Below are positions 22,124 through 34,273 of a stretch of DNA of 64,000 nucleotides, in pieces. The position numbers were made by a program, and so were the translations under genes. The stretch is from Syncephalis fuscata (Eukaryota; Zoopagomycota; Zoopagomycetes; Zoopagales; Piptocephalidaceae). Positions within the stretch are counted from its first letter, which is position 1. Each line of letters opens with the position of its first letter. The stretch lies in contig JAHLTZ010000012.1 of assembly GCA_025786725.1 (NCBI GenBank), positions 310,001 to 374,000 on the forward strand, in the 5' to 3' direction. The notes beneath the pieces were generated by a model. The model saw only the letters and a list, made by a program, of their open reading frames with translations. It was not told where the DNA came from and did no database searches.

Positions 22124-23430
22124 TTACTTGCGATTGCGGCGGCTGCGGCGAACTGGCTTTGAGTTATCGTCATCGTCGTCGCCCTCTTCATCGTCGCTAT
22201 CGTTCTCCGACTTGAGTACCTTGGTCTCGCTGTCCTTGGCCGACGATGATTTACCGTCTTCTGAATCCTTCTTCTTGTCATCAGCAGGTGGATCGGAAGT
22301 ATAGGCAAATAGCTGTGTCATCTCTCCACGCATCGCCGCAACAATAACGGCAGAAAGTGAGCATGCAGGAGATAGATAGAGTAGTGCCGGTTGTGCTGCC
22401 TTAAACGTATGCATAACTGTAAAGGTGGTGGTCAAACCAAGTACATACGCAATAAGTGCACCAGTAAAATAAGGCTTAGCAAAAGCAAATGGCTTATCGT
22501 GAGTGGGTGGTGTAGAGCTAAGACGAGCCAAATGCTGGTCATAACGTAGACACAAAGCAACGAATATACCCGGGATAACAATGTCACCAAGACCAAGCAT
22601 GGTCAATTGCAATTTCTCTCCAGCTGCAACAAACAATGTCTTGGGGAATACAACCTTAATGGGTGCATCGAAATTCTTAGCCACTGACACCATAACTTCT
22701 GTGCCAAATACCCAGAAGATGTCATAGAAAAATAGACCACCAAGAAGAATCATACCCGTCTTGAATGAATCCAATGCAATCAATTGCACAGCAGAAAGTG
22801 CAAATGCAACACCGAAAATATTGGATAGGATCCAATTCTTGGTGTATGCATAATAGACTGTGGCCACTAGCGATATTACCGCCGATACAATGTGTAGACG
22901 TGTAAAACGGACATCAAAGAATTCTACATAATAGCAATTAGCTTCATTTATTCCCACCATATCTATCGCGATTAATTACCTTTACCAGCCTTGTTCAAAC
23001 GTAAATGGAAGTTACGCTCTTTCAAACCAGTAACATTTTTGATAACCAATGCACCAGTTTTTGTAAGAGCGGCAACACCAATAATAGCAAAATAACCAGT
23101 TACCAAGTAGTTAACATACTCTCTATTCAAAAAACGGAATACCAAGTACAGTGAGAAGAGTACAACGGAACCAATCAATGGAAACATGTAGGCATCTTCG
23201 GTAGATAGCGATTCGGTCTCTTCTTCGGCTTCATCATCTGATGAATCGTCTGCATCAGCTCCATTTTTATCTTCCACGGGTTTCTATTAATACAGAATAA
23301 ATGCACCGTACTATATCGTTAAATGCCGGCCTACCTTTATCTTTTTTAATGAAAAATAAGAGCCGTAGTAAATGGGAATAGCGGCCATGGTAGAAAGGGC
23401 CAAATAGGCCGTTAACAAACCGGCATCCAT
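22124..23430 (-). CDS. Signal peptide peptidase (intramembrane aspartyl protease)
   Basis: Three exons (23335-23430, 22980-23283, 22124-22923) give about 399 residues, close to the ~380 of human HM13. The N-terminus MDAGLLTAYLALSTMAAIPI is the first helix, followed by an acidic loop and further helices. The catalytic pair lies in GGLFFYDIFWVFG and MLGLGDIVIPGIF, and the QPALLYLSPA (PAL) motif follows. The enzyme cuts leftover signal peptides within the ER membrane. The last intron is best read as 56 bases with acceptor ttatgtag, which rejoins the family sequence at KEFFDVRF. A 17-23-base alternative is unlikely. The C-terminus has a charged, disordered tail ending in a basic cluster. Confidence 0.93.
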
Positions 23431-23708
23431 AGTTAAGCAAAGGTGTAGTTATATACGATGCTTTAGATGACAAACGATGAGCTGGCTGGAAGATAGAAGA
23501 AGAAAGAGTGGAGTAATAGCGTGGCAGGTTGGATGGGAGCATATACTTAAGCTTCTACACCGGCGTGTGCGTGAGTTTGGACGTTAGCGGCCATTGAAGT
23601 TGATCTCACGCTGTGTGTCGCTTGATGATTGGCTGACGTTATCCAATCATGTATGGCTCTATGACAGCCATTGAAGAATTATGGTGATTTCATATTTGTT
23701 TACTTACG
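23431..23708. promoter_or_regulatory. Short shared upstream region of divergent gene pair
   Basis: Only 278 bases separate the start codons of the signal peptide peptidase (-) and DDX59-like (+) genes, so promoter elements must be shared or interleaved. No individual site could be identified. Confidence 0.5.
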
Positions 23709-25945
23709 ATGGACACGCTTCTAGTACCGCGTTCGGTAGTATTGTCAAGTAAAGGCGTAGATCTCGGTGTTGGACCACGACATGGACCACGGATCAAGAA
23801 GGCGAATATAGCGTCGACAGTACAGAGCGATGGATTCAAGCGGAAACGATCGCCATCCATAGAACCAACTGTATCCAAACGCACTCGAAATACGAGCCAT
23901 TTACCTTTTAATAACACTAATGATTCTAATGACAAATCCCTTGACTCTATAACAGATCAAATAAGCAGCAATATTAGTAGTGGTAGCAACACTGCCGGTC
24001 ATGATCTTACTATTGATCACGATCAACAGTTTACAGCGTTGGCTTTAAATACCAACGCTGACGCTGAACTGGATACCGATGACGATGAGCCTATCAAGGA
24101 ATTTGCTTACTATCAACGACCAGCATTACCTGATGAACCTGTATGCGTGATATGTGGTCGATATGGCGAATATGTTAACGATGCTACAGATCGTGATGTG
24201 TGCAGGTAAGTACATGGGTATTTGGCAGACATACATTAAACTATATAGTCTTGAATGCAAGGCAAAGGATATTGAATCAATTAAAACAGCTCCATCGATG
24301 GATATTATTGCTGAAATACCGCCTAATGTTATAGCACCACCTATCTATCGGCCTATTGAACGATTCCATGCGCATTTAGTTGCATATCAAACACATGCTT
24401 CTATGGCCCAGTTCTCGGCAGAAGAAATAGATGCATTACGCGTATCTAGACAGATTAAGGCGCGGGGACGGCATATACCGCCTATTCTAGCGGATTTAGA
24501 CCATTTAGTTCTTCCAGAACAGTTAAAAACGAACCTTAAAGAAGCAGGCTACGATGCACCAACACCTATTCAAATGCAAGTTATTCCAGCTGCATTGGCT
24601 GCACGAGATATTGTAGCAGCAGCGCCTACCGGTAGTGGGAAGACATTGTCATTTCTATTACCATGTATTATGCATGCTTACGCGCTTAATAATGCATTTC
24701 ATGGCGAAGGACGACCTTATGTGTTTGTTATTGCACCGACACACGATTTATGTGCACAATTAGAAGTAAAAGCACAGGCACTTTGCCACCAATTGCCAGA
24801 TATGCGCACAGCATTGCTTACAGGTGAATATCCAATTCCACCTCAATGGCATCGACTTCGTTGTGGTGTAGCACTTGTATTTGCCACACCTGGTCGATTA
24901 GATAGAATACTCGATGAATGGCCGTCTAGTATGGCACGTCCACGTGCAGATGTTATTGTACTGATGAGGTCGATCGATTACTCGATACTAACGATAAAGA
25001 AATGCAAATTAAGCAATTACTTGATCGATTAACAACAACAGATATGCCATTATTCGATGGCAGCGGTCATCCACACCAACTGATGGTATTTTCAGCCACA
25101 CGGGCCTGGCGCACACGTCGCATTCTTAAACCGTGGCTACATGATCCAATTCGCGTTGGTATTGGTGAATTGGATATGATTACACCTGATGTACGCCAAA
25201 CCTTTTTATGGGTTGAAAATGCATCTAAAAGAAGCGACTATTTTTACTATTAAGCGATCCATTACGTTATCCATTGCCGGCTATTGTGTTTGTTGAGTCG
25301 CGTTTAGGTGCAGAACTACTTGCTAAAGCAATTATTAAACGATGTCCAGGTGTACGGGCCCGTCATGTACACGGTGATATGCCGGCTACGGAACGTGAAT
25401 CGATTATCCAGGCTACCCGCAAAGAAGCATCGTCTATTGATGTTATTGTTGCAACAAGTGGATTATGGGCACGCGGCATTGATATTCCACAAGTGCGTTT
25501 AGTTATTAATTTTGATATGCCACGCCATCTCGACGAGTATATTCATCAAGTGGGCCGTGCAGGACGTGCAGGGGAAATAGGTAGAGCTGTAACGTTTATC
25601 AATGATGTAAGTAATAGTATAGCATTACTAACTATAATAATAAAGTGCTAATACTTGTAAATATAGGATAATAAATCATTGTTTCGTGAGTTATTAGAAA
25701 TGCTACGTAGTCTACCATCATCCAAGATTGATACGCTACCAATTGAGTTACGACGTTATGCATCACATCGACATCCATTGGCATCAACCATTCTAGACAA
25801 TCCAAACTCGCGTATTAATCAACCAAAATCGGCGTTTAAGTTTATTCAACCGCCTTCACCGTCGACTGGTGTTAAATTAAAGAAGATAATACGAAAAAAG
25901 TGTAAATCAAAGAAATTACCATTTGTAAAACGGTCCAAAACTTAA
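23709..25945 (+). CDS. DDX59: DDX59-like zinc-finger HIT DEAD-box RNA helicase
   Basis: Three exons (23709-24205, 24249-25606, 25677 region: 25667-25945) encode about 711 residues once two frame breaks are allowed for. A disordered N-terminus leads to a HIT-type zinc finger ([10 protein letters not shown]...DVCSLECKAK) that is diagnostic of DDX59. The helicase shows the Q motif ([10 protein letters not shown]), motif [27 protein letters not shown] and [10 protein letters not shown]. Motif Ia reads PTHDLC where PTRELA is usual, and motif II is DEVD. Two single-base gaps break the frame: at 24961-24962, directly before DEVD, and in AAAA at 25227-25230 (the family expects WVE..KKK here). Both look like missing bases in the assembly. 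The basic C-terminus resembles a nuclear signal. Vertebrate DDX59 acts in RNA processing and development. Confidence 0.88.
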
Positions 25946-26012
25946 TTATAATTAAATCAAAATAAATATACGTAATTACTTTTAAATCAATATTTTTATT
26001 TATAAGAATAAA

Positions 26013-27190
26013 CTATCGTCGTGGTCTTGATTTAACCACTAAAGGATTTTTACGATGTCGTGTCGTACCGCCCTTCGCAATTGTCCCCATGGCGATGTTG
26101 GCTGTCGGCCACCCTTACTTTTACCACGACCGCCACCATTAGGATGGTCTACCTTGTTCATAGCTGTACCACGCACTGTGGGACGCCATCCTTTCCACCG
26201 GCGAACACCGGCCTTACCATCTATACGGTGCTGATGATTAGCATTACTTGTCGTGCCAATAGTTGCACATGCATCAACAGGAATGCGGCGCACTTCACCC
26301 GAGGATAGTTTAAGCTGTGCGTAGCCTCGAGTACCTGTTTGTAGCACTTGAGCATAAGTGCCAGCTGCACGAGCCAATTGAGCTGGTCCACCTTTACGTA
26401 GACCAACACAATGAACAAGTGTACCAACTGGTACCATACTGAGTGGCATACAGTTGCCTGGTGCAATGCTAAGCGCTGGCGTCATGCCTGTATTTACCTC
26501 CGTGCTATTATCCGTAGCGGCAGTGGTGGTTGGCGCAGTTGCTTTTCTCATATAAGAAATCAACCGATCGCCTGGTACTACTTTATCAGGTGCAACGATA
26601 TAGGTAAGTTCTTCTGTGGCTTCGCATTTTAATAAAGCAATATGCGCGGTACGGCCTGGATCGTATTCGAGGCGAATGACTTCGTGAATGCCTGGTGTAT
26701 GGCGACGCCAATCAAGCAAGCGAATACGGCGTCGATGACCGCCACCCCGATGCCGTACAGTAATGCGACCCGTGTTGTTACGACCACCTTTATTACGCTT
26801 AGCCACAGTCAGTTCACGTATGGGCCGGCCTTTCCACAAGTGATCACGAAGTGGTAATCGACGAAATCGAATACCAGGCGTGCGCGGTTTAAACGTTTTA
26901 AATTGTCCGTCAATACGAACTAGTGGTGTTTTAGGCCGTGAAGCAATCGCTTTGGCTGAAGCGTGACGTACTTGCTGCCATAGCGGTGACAGCGACGAAG
27001 AAGGCAATGACAACGACGACGAAGAAGGTAATAATACACCGTTGCTTTTTATACGTTCGTCGCGTGTGATCTGAAAATGTGCTACATTCGAGGCTGTATA
27101 TGAACGCAATAATATGCCAGTGGGGAGGTTTGCCACTGGCTTATTGCCGCGTACCGACCGCGCCAACGCGGTACGCAGCACAGATAGCAT
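26013..27190 (-). CDS. Mitochondrial ribosomal protein uL2m
   Basis: A single-exon gene for the mitochondrial form of ribosomal protein L2, a core large-subunit protein at the peptidyl-transferase centre. An Arg/Ser-rich N-terminus (MLSVLRTALARSVRG) looks like a mitochondrial presequence. The body shows GRITVRHRGGGHRRRIR, IEYDP-type IRLEYDPGRTAHIALL, and the C-terminal GTAMNKVDHPNGGG loop whose His is conserved in L2. After SPWG the frame breaks at CCCC (26085-26088). With one more G the typical basic ending follows (TTRHRK then VVKSRPRR) up to a stop at 26013. A premature stop at 26039 applies otherwise. I take the break as an assembly error. Confidence 0.92.
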
Positions 27191-27925
27191 GATCAAGCGT
27201 GTGTTGTTTATACGTACGTGTTAATGATTAAAGGATTCGGAACAAAAAGTATAAACAAGTAAATTTATTCATTTATATGAGCTACTAAGTCATCACCATC
27301 TTTTTAATTGGTTGTTGTTGATATCTAAGTAGGATTTTACTTTGAATCCCACAGTTTGAGTTCCAAAGCAAAATTCGTTTTAATTGAAGTCATGCTATTA
27401 TGCACAACATGGTTATACTGCTTCCTATTAAAATGTAGCTAATAAATTGATTTAAACTATGGAGTTCTAGAAAACAAAAATGCATAATAATGGAATATTG
27501 TAAGGTATTGTTTGCTGTCAGCTTTAATATTAAAAACAACAATTTTTAGAATCTAACATCACCGCTAAGTTCCGTTTTACGATCTTATCCCGAATTAAAT
27601 CTAAATAGGATGAAACTATATTTATTACTACAAGTTTACATAGATAAATGAATTTAGATGCTAGCTTGTTGGTAATAAAATGGTGCCATTGATCAAAAGC
27701 TGAATAAACCAGAATATTGATTGAAACTTGATATATAAATGCACTAAACGACAGTTGTCGAATAGTCTTGCTTGTTTGCCGAATATATTTTTAAAATATC
27801 TTGAGCTAGCAGTTTAATTGCACCACTAATCTCAATACTTTGAAAATATTGGTCATTCTATGATTATAAATAGATATAGCACATAGTGTGGAATTAATGC
27901 ATAGGTCGATATTATAGAGTGCTAA
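27191..27925. other. Intergenic stretch, no gene recognised
   Basis: About 735 bases of AT-rich sequence with no coding character. Splice-like signals near its right end (gattag at about 27830 on the minus strand) could be a further, degenerate part of the adjacent array. Confidence 0.4.
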
Positions 27926-28800
27926 TTACCCCTTATTAATACAAATGATTAAATACGCACGTTATGTGTCATATGTTTAGAATAAAATTAGTTAGTATGC
28001 AGTACTACTTACATTCTATTAATATAGATTATTAGACATACACACAGAGTATAGCATGTAATTAACATATATTTGTTGCTATATATATTGTCATTTACCA
28101 GGTATTAATATAAATTGTTCAACATACACAATATAATGCATGTAACTATTATATAGCTTGTTGATGTATAATTCCATCCACCAGCTATGCATACAAATTA
28201 TTAGACATGCACAATGAATGAAATGCGATTAGTGTATGACTTTTTGGTACATAATGTCATTTACCAGCTATCGGTATAAATTATTAAATACGCATGATAC
28301 ATTACATGTAATTAATATATAATTGATTGATATATACTTCCACTTACCAGCTATTAACACAAATCATTAGACACGCACATTAAATGAAATATAATTATTA
28401 TATAATTAGTCAATATGCAATACCACCTACCACCTATCGATATGAGTTATTAAGTACATATGGTGCATCGCATGTAATTAGTATATGACTAATTAGTATA
28501 CAACGCTATTTACCAACTATTAATATAAATTATTAACCACACGTGTTGTATAACATATGTTTAGCATACAACTTTTTAACATAAACTCTCACTTACCTCC
28601 TATTAACACAATTATTAGGCACATATAGTACATGTCATACAATTAATATGTAATTAGGCAATACACAATGCTACTTACCAGCTATTAATACGAGTTATTA
28701 GACACATATACGAGGAATAACGTATAAGCAATGTATGAGTAATTAACATGAAATTACTTACGATCTAATAGTATCAGTTTGATAATACAATAGTATTTAA
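27926..28800 (-). repeat. Regular 83-bp array of intron-like units, minus orientation
   Basis: Eleven successive boundaries lie at 27929, 28012, 28098, 28181, 28264, 28347, 28430, 28513, 28596, 28678 and 28761, a spacing of 83 bases in nearly every case. On the minus strand each boundary reads like a 3' splice site (ctaat...attaatag), then exactly three bases, then a 5' splice site (gtaa/gtag/gtgg). Most acceptors keep tag; one is tac and one taa. In transcription order the three-base inserts are ATC, CTG, GAG, TTG, GTG, CTG, CTG, CTG, CTG, AAT, GGG. The splice-like edges are better conserved than the interior. A related array in the opposite orientation lies at 11.8-12.3 kb. This is either a minisatellite with intron-like units or a train of single-codon micro-exons. 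Confidence 0.85.
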
Positions 28801-28859
28801 TTAGTTAAATAGCTAACTATTGTAATTGCAATGTATTAAGTCTAATTGAAATTCTTTTC

Positions 28860-29640
28860 ACATCACAGAAAAAGCATGCGGTGGTAGGACGAATATCCTA
28901 TGCCCTGATGGTGTGAAAAATATTAAAAAATGCTATAGAAGTTACTAACAGAAACATATCCATTGTTCTATCCAATAAACACACTAAGCAAAAGGAATTA
29001 GCATGCATCTTCATCCCAAACATTTTACAATACAACCTCACCGGTCAAAGCGCAACACTCCCAGATTACCTTGATGTACTTCACAGTCACTACAAAGGCA
29101 AAGCCGTTTCGGCACGCTGTTTGACGAATGACATAATCTAGCTAGGCTTTAAACCAAGCAAAAATCTTACAAATTTTATATGAATTGACTTCAAGTACTA
29201 ATCAGAAAAATATCAGTATTCCGCGTCTGCATCTGCAACAAACATATCGTATGCATTACGGTAACTGAACTGGCCGTTTCAGGTTAAGAAATCTTTGCAA
29301 AAGCACTACGTAACCAATTCAGCCAATACGGCAAGATCGCCGACATTAGATGCCACTATTACCACAAACCAGCTGGATATATTTGTTTGCTGCAGGATAT
29401 CTGGATATTTCAGAAAATACGAAGGCCATCCATAATTTGACCGCACCCTCAAAGGCAAACTCTGAAAAAATGATTGGCCAACAACCAATACAATCACCAG
29501 CGTATGAAGCACAAGAGCCAGGTAACACAGCGCTTACTCTCCTAACAAAAACCAAGCTTAAGGTTTTTATGCTGGATAGCAAGAAAAATATAAAAGCACC
29601 ATTAAAGGCTGGCGGAAACATATGCAAAATATTATAGAAA
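28860..29640 (+). pseudogene. Decayed coding relic, probably of a transposon
   Basis: Plus-strand frames with protein-like composition run for 40-80 codons between stops. One reads IFIPNILQYNLTGQSATLPD, another ALRNQFSQYGKIADIRCHYY followed by HKPAGYICLL. The second has the look of an RRM-like fold as found in some retrotransposon ORF1 proteins, but the match is weak. Stops and frame changes are too many for homopolymer errors alone, and no start, introns or flanking repeats were found. Function is not assignable. Confidence 0.35.
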
Positions 29641-29837
29641 AAGCATCAGGCAAGCAATCAAAAGGCTAGTTAGACTAGCTTTTGTAAAAACATAACGGCC
29701 AGGCCCGACTCGAATGGAATATAATGGTCCATTTATGTTGGAAAGGCATTGCCAACATTTTCAAAAGATAAGTATGGCAAGGCAGTGATCATTCGAATTT
29801 TTTAAAATAGAAAATAAACAATGTAATTTCAACGTAC

Positions 29838-29931
29838 CACGACGGATTAGAGCTGATTTGGCATCCACCATGGCTGTACTGCCCACAAAAGCCACGACGA
29901 AGATGCAGACGATGACAATAGAAAGTTTCAT
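29838..29931 (-). CDS. Signal-peptide exon of a small secreted protein (partial)
   Basis: ATG opens a frame for a classic secretory signal: MKLSIVIVCIFVVAFVGSTA, then MVDAKSALIRR. It ends at a phase-1 donor gtacgt. Read through without splicing, it would give 56 residues with a stop at 29761. The architecture is shared with the exon at 57595-57694 (Met-Lys start, IFV-A core, VDA at the expected cleavage site, phase-1 gtacgt donor), which suggests a family. Downstream on the same strand lies the 83-bp array at 27.9-28.8 kb, with the decayed relic in between. What the mature protein is remains unknown. Confidence 0.5.
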
Positions 29932-30774
29932 AGTGATGTTGATTTGTTGAAATAAACAAGTAGAATGGACAATCGAGTGTTTAGTACAAAGTAGATAGTA
30001 GTAAGTATTTACCAGAAAGTAGAATATGGCGATAATACCGCTAGTTATTTGTGTGTATGTTGTGCAAGCTATTTAAGTCTATGTTATGCTGAAATACCAA
30101 CATGTTTTGTTGTATAAAATGTTCATTGTTATGCGATATAAACCAATAGCAATACGTCCATATGGTGGCTCAAAGCATACGTATACCAATGTATCCGTGG
30201 TGTGATAGTATGTAGTCTAGTTCTTTGTTATAACCTGCTTTGTATCTACACATATGGTATGACATATTATCCAGTACATATGTAGTAGGAATTCATATAA
30301 TAAGCTAATTTTTTGTTACATTATTCAATTACATGGGCCAATTCAAACATATTGTTTATTGCCTTTTAACCATATGCATTGCCAATAATAGAACACTGTA
30401 TCCGGCCTTGACATTGTCTATTACTTGGTCGTAAAATGGCGTAGACTGAATAAATAATATATAACTCTAGGTAGAAATAATGCGCTATGCCTGTCAGGCT
30501 ACTTTGATTGGATACGTTCAAAGCTGAATTTATAGCAACAGTCTATGGCATACCAGTTAGTAAAGATCTTGTTATACAAATGATTTATATGATATAAATC
30601 GATTTAATTTAATTTAATAGTGTTAACACAAATAAGGCAATTAAATAAAGCACTTGTATTATTAAAATGGATAGTGTGGCAATCAACAACTATAATAATT
30701 ATAATAATTATAACAACTGAAATGACAACATTTTTATTACTGCTATTACTACTATTATTGTTACTAAAATCATT
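29932..30774. other. Intergenic region between the signal-peptide exon and COG1
   Basis: About 840 bases, AT-rich, with AAT/ATT runs near 30680-30715. A TATA-like cttaaatag on the minus strand (about 30065-30075) lies roughly 135 bases upstream of the signal-peptide start. No further gene was recognised; open frames overlapping the COG1 start are not protein-like. Confidence 0.4.
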
Positions 30775-33700
30775 ATGCCTACAAGTAGTCCATTATTACC
30801 GGCAGTGGGCTCTCCAACGCCAACTACACCTCGTTCTCCACCGCATTCCAGCTCTAGTTGGACGGTGGAACAAGCGCGTGAAGCAAGTATTGATGGCATA
30901 TTTCGTAAATATGATATATCGCGAGTACATATTCTTGAAAGACGTACGCGGTAGGTTGAGCTGTTTCGTGGTAGTATAGCATAGTCTTTTGACAATGAAC
31001 ATAGGAATGATGCTTTAAAAACACAACGAGAGCTACGAACACTGATTCGGTAGGTTTATTTACAGTAAATATTAGTGCATGGCTTATTAGTAGTATAGCG
31101 AGCGATATAATGATATTATCTCAACTACATCGACTTTACAAGATATGGAACAGTCAGCCCAGCGTTTACTTGGTCATACGCGTGTATTGCAAGAACATTG
31201 CCGTAGTACTGATAATAATGCAACTCAAGAACCTATAATGTCGCCAACGCCATCAATGTCCACCAAGTAAGAATATGGCCCCTTAATATCATTGATTAAC
31301 CATATTGTAGAAACTTAATAGATAAGGGTGTTGCAGCAACTATTATGTCGTCACTTATACCTGAACTTGTAAATATTGATATATACAGTATTATACGCCT
31401 ATCTATGTTCTAACATTAATTCTGTAGGTGTGGCAATCTTTAAATGCACATAATTTACTACAAGCTGCCATGTTAATTATTCTAATTGAAGATATACAAT
31501 CTACTTCTCATGAAAAAGTAATATAAGATGATGTGCCATTAACCACAACTAACAATGAATACAATGAATATGTAATTAATGATATAGAAAATAACTCGAC
31601 ACATTTCTCGATTACGCACTATCACTATTTTACGAATGAAGGAACAATTAGCCTGTACAGATTTAAATGCCAATGTACGTATTTATAAATTAATCATTTG
31701 AGTAATTAACAACTATATAGGAGCTGGCACGCATTTCTTATGTAGCACGGCTTCTTGGCGTATATGATGATTGGAATACGGCTATGATTGCCTATTTAGA
31801 CGCACGACAACAAGCACTAGATGTAGTACTTGTTTCCAATTCAGAGACAGGCAACACTAGCCAATCTATTATTGATGTACTAACCATTGTACGAAATACA
31901 TGGTCACATATAACAAGTGTGGTTAGCTATACAGATGGCGATGATAAAAAGTCTAGCCAACCATTAATTACCAAGCCAGATACAGCAGAGTATATAACAC
32001 AATTAGCCCAAACAATACGCCAACGATTAGATACAACCGTCTACTGTGAGCCTAGACAAATAGACTCAATGATAAACGTTGTTGAGATAAACTGGCTATT
32101 ACCAAAGCAATGGACAGCATCACGATTTGTACTAAATGCCATGCCAAAAACAGCACTACAACAACAATTAGACAGTTGGAATGATCGGGTACAAGAGCGA
32201 TTAACAGAATTGATTCCACGTGTGTTGACACGTACCGACGATGCTATTGAGTTGGTGCAAGCACGAATCGATATTCTAAAATGGCTAGATCAGCCAGCAT
32301 CATTCGTTTCATGGGATCAGGTAAAATACATGCTAACCTATAAATAAGATTACATATCTAATAATAGACAATTGATTAGATACGCGCTTATTTGCCCTCT
32401 AAAACACTATCATTATGGGATGATATTTGTCGAAATAGTTTTAAAACACGATTTGAAGCAATTGCCCAACAAGCACTTGAGCAAATATCATCACAACCAG
32501 ACATCTTTGTACGTCCACTCATTGAACAATTGGATCAAGAGCAATATACAGGTGAGTAGTTAATTATCCCACTTTTAAATAGAATTGTAATTAGTATTAG
32601 ATTTATTGTCAAGTTATTGGAGACCACTTTCACTTTTAAGTGGTGCTGAATCCATTCGTAAAACGTGTATTCTATCTGCTCTAGGTTGGACTACCGATCT
32701 GCTAGAGACTGTGCATGAATTAGCATCGGCACTATCTAGTCTACATGAGGCATACGAACCAGCCATTCGACCAATGGATACTGTTACTACAAATGTAATT
32801 ACAGGAAGAAATCTACGATTACTTGCTTGGTAAATAAAGTACACTATAGAAATAACTAATACTTATAAGTGACAAAAGGGAACAAGAAGATCTAGGCCAT
32901 TTCTTGGATGATCAACAAGAGAAAGCGCTTTTACGCTATGTAGCAGGATTAGAACAATTAGTTAAACAACAAATAAAGCAGCTAAATAGTTTGACTAAAA
33001 TAGATAATGAAGCATTAACAGCAAGTAGGTAAAACAGTATTAATAATAGTATATCTAGTAACATTATTGTAGGCTCTGAACAATTAGTTGCATTACGCTT
33101 TATTGGCCAATTAGCCTATGCATTGTCACAAAAACATTGGTTATTAGAAAAGAAATTTACAACAATTACAGAAAATGACGATACTGAAACCACGACACTA
33201 TCTAACACTACTTTATTTAGTCAAAAGTTATTAACAGTCTATCACCAAGCACATGATACATGGATCCAACTGCAAATAGACCAACTTGGCAATACAATTG
33301 AGCATTATTTAAATAAATTATTCAATGCAATAACATTGAGCCAATGGAGGGCTGGGTGATGATTAAAGATGTAAAAATACCCGGTCAAGTATCACTAGCA
33401 CTCATTAATCCAACCTTTACCTTTATACGACAATTACAATATATGGGTATTAATGCAATGGAACCAGTAGGTTATTAAACCATTTTATCTATTTCTATTT
33501 AACTTTAGTATATAATACTAGATATTGACTAAACTCTCATCGATGGCCATTACATGTATTTTGGACAAGTTGGAGCATTGGATAGATAATTGGGCCAAAA
33601 AGTCATCACCAGCTAATACGGCAGAAGACCAGGCTCAACGTACTTTAACTGTTTATACACAATATCAGCTTGTATTTGATACTGTATTTTTGATTGAACG

Positions 33701-34121
33701 CATATTAACTGCGGGTATGCCACTTCAAGAGACACAACATTAAAAGAACGACTTGAACAGCAATTAATACGCTGTACCACCGCAGTAAGCAACATTAGTC
33801 ATATTGTTACTATTTATGCTAATAACTAGTACAGCTCTATGATGATCAAACCAAATCCATATTAAATATGATTAATAGTAGTCTAGATCGATATATTGCT
33901 AAAACAGTAGCATTTTATTATCCATATCCTATTAGTACTGCGTCCAAGGAAACGACAAATGATAGGTAATTATATCAATAATAATAATATAATTTATTAA
34001 TTACTGTTAATAGATTGCACAAGCACGCTCTATCCCACCACGCGAACCTTGTCATCGATTTAAACTATTATCGTATCCACACGTAACTGAGTCACCACTA
34101 TTTGCCATTGCTAGTTACTAA
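30775..34121 (+). CDS. COG1: Conserved oligomeric Golgi complex subunit 1
   Basis: COG1 is a subunit of the tethering complex for retrograde vesicles at the Golgi. The N-terminal segment is diagnostic: IFRKYDISRVHILERRTR, LKTQRELRTLIRERYNDII and QDMEQSAQRLLGHTRVLQ. Exons are 30775-30950, 31005-31049, 31099-31266, 31311-31368, 31428-31517, 31588-31674, 31721-32320, 32380-32551, 32601-32829, 32870-33024, 33073-33466, 33522 to about 33720, 33835-33965 and 34014-34121. The middle reads ELARISYVARLLGVYDDW and LWDDICRNSF. The protein ends TESPLFAIASY. Frame breaks appear at GG 33346-33347, near 33715-33745 (or a 32-base intron) and at the last junction. They look like missing bases. The stop lies 36 bases from the target-site copy of a Mutator-like element. 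Confidence 0.88.
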
Positions 34122-34156
34122 TGTTGTTAAATAAATATTAAACTATAACCAAATAA

Positions 34157-34165
34157 ATTGCTATT
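34157..34165. repeat. MULE target-site duplication, left
   Basis: ATTGCTATT, identical to 36331-36339. A 9-bp duplication is the standard length for Mutator-like elements. Confidence 0.8.
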
Positions 34166-34185
34166 GAGGATTTTAAAAAATACAC
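34166..34185 (+). repeat. MULE terminal inverted repeat, left
   Basis: GAGGATTTTAAAAAATACAC; matches the reverse complement of the right end at 17 of 20 positions. Confidence 0.75.
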
Positions 34186-34273
34186 AATTTTAAATTTATT
34201 AAATTTATTTATTAATATAATCATTCTTTATTTACCCCGCACTTCGTTTTCTTGTAATGGCGTTCACCACAAA

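Noticed and set aside
22957-22979. A 17-23-base mini-intron in the signal peptide peptidase gene
   Set aside because: A 56-base intron using the ttatgtag acceptor fits the size range here and gives the family sequence KEFFDVRF.
23709-25945. DDX59-like gene as a pseudogene
   Set aside because: Only two single-base gaps, repairable to conserved motifs; the same kind of break is found in several essential genes nearby.
27926-28800. CRISPR array
   Set aside because: The repeats have no constant-repeat/unique-spacer structure; the whole unit drifts, the only sharp positions are splice-like, and the DNA is eukaryotic.
30620-30979. Open frames overlapping the COG1 first exon
   Set aside because: They are out of frame with the conserved COG1 N-terminus and made of simple-repeat codons.
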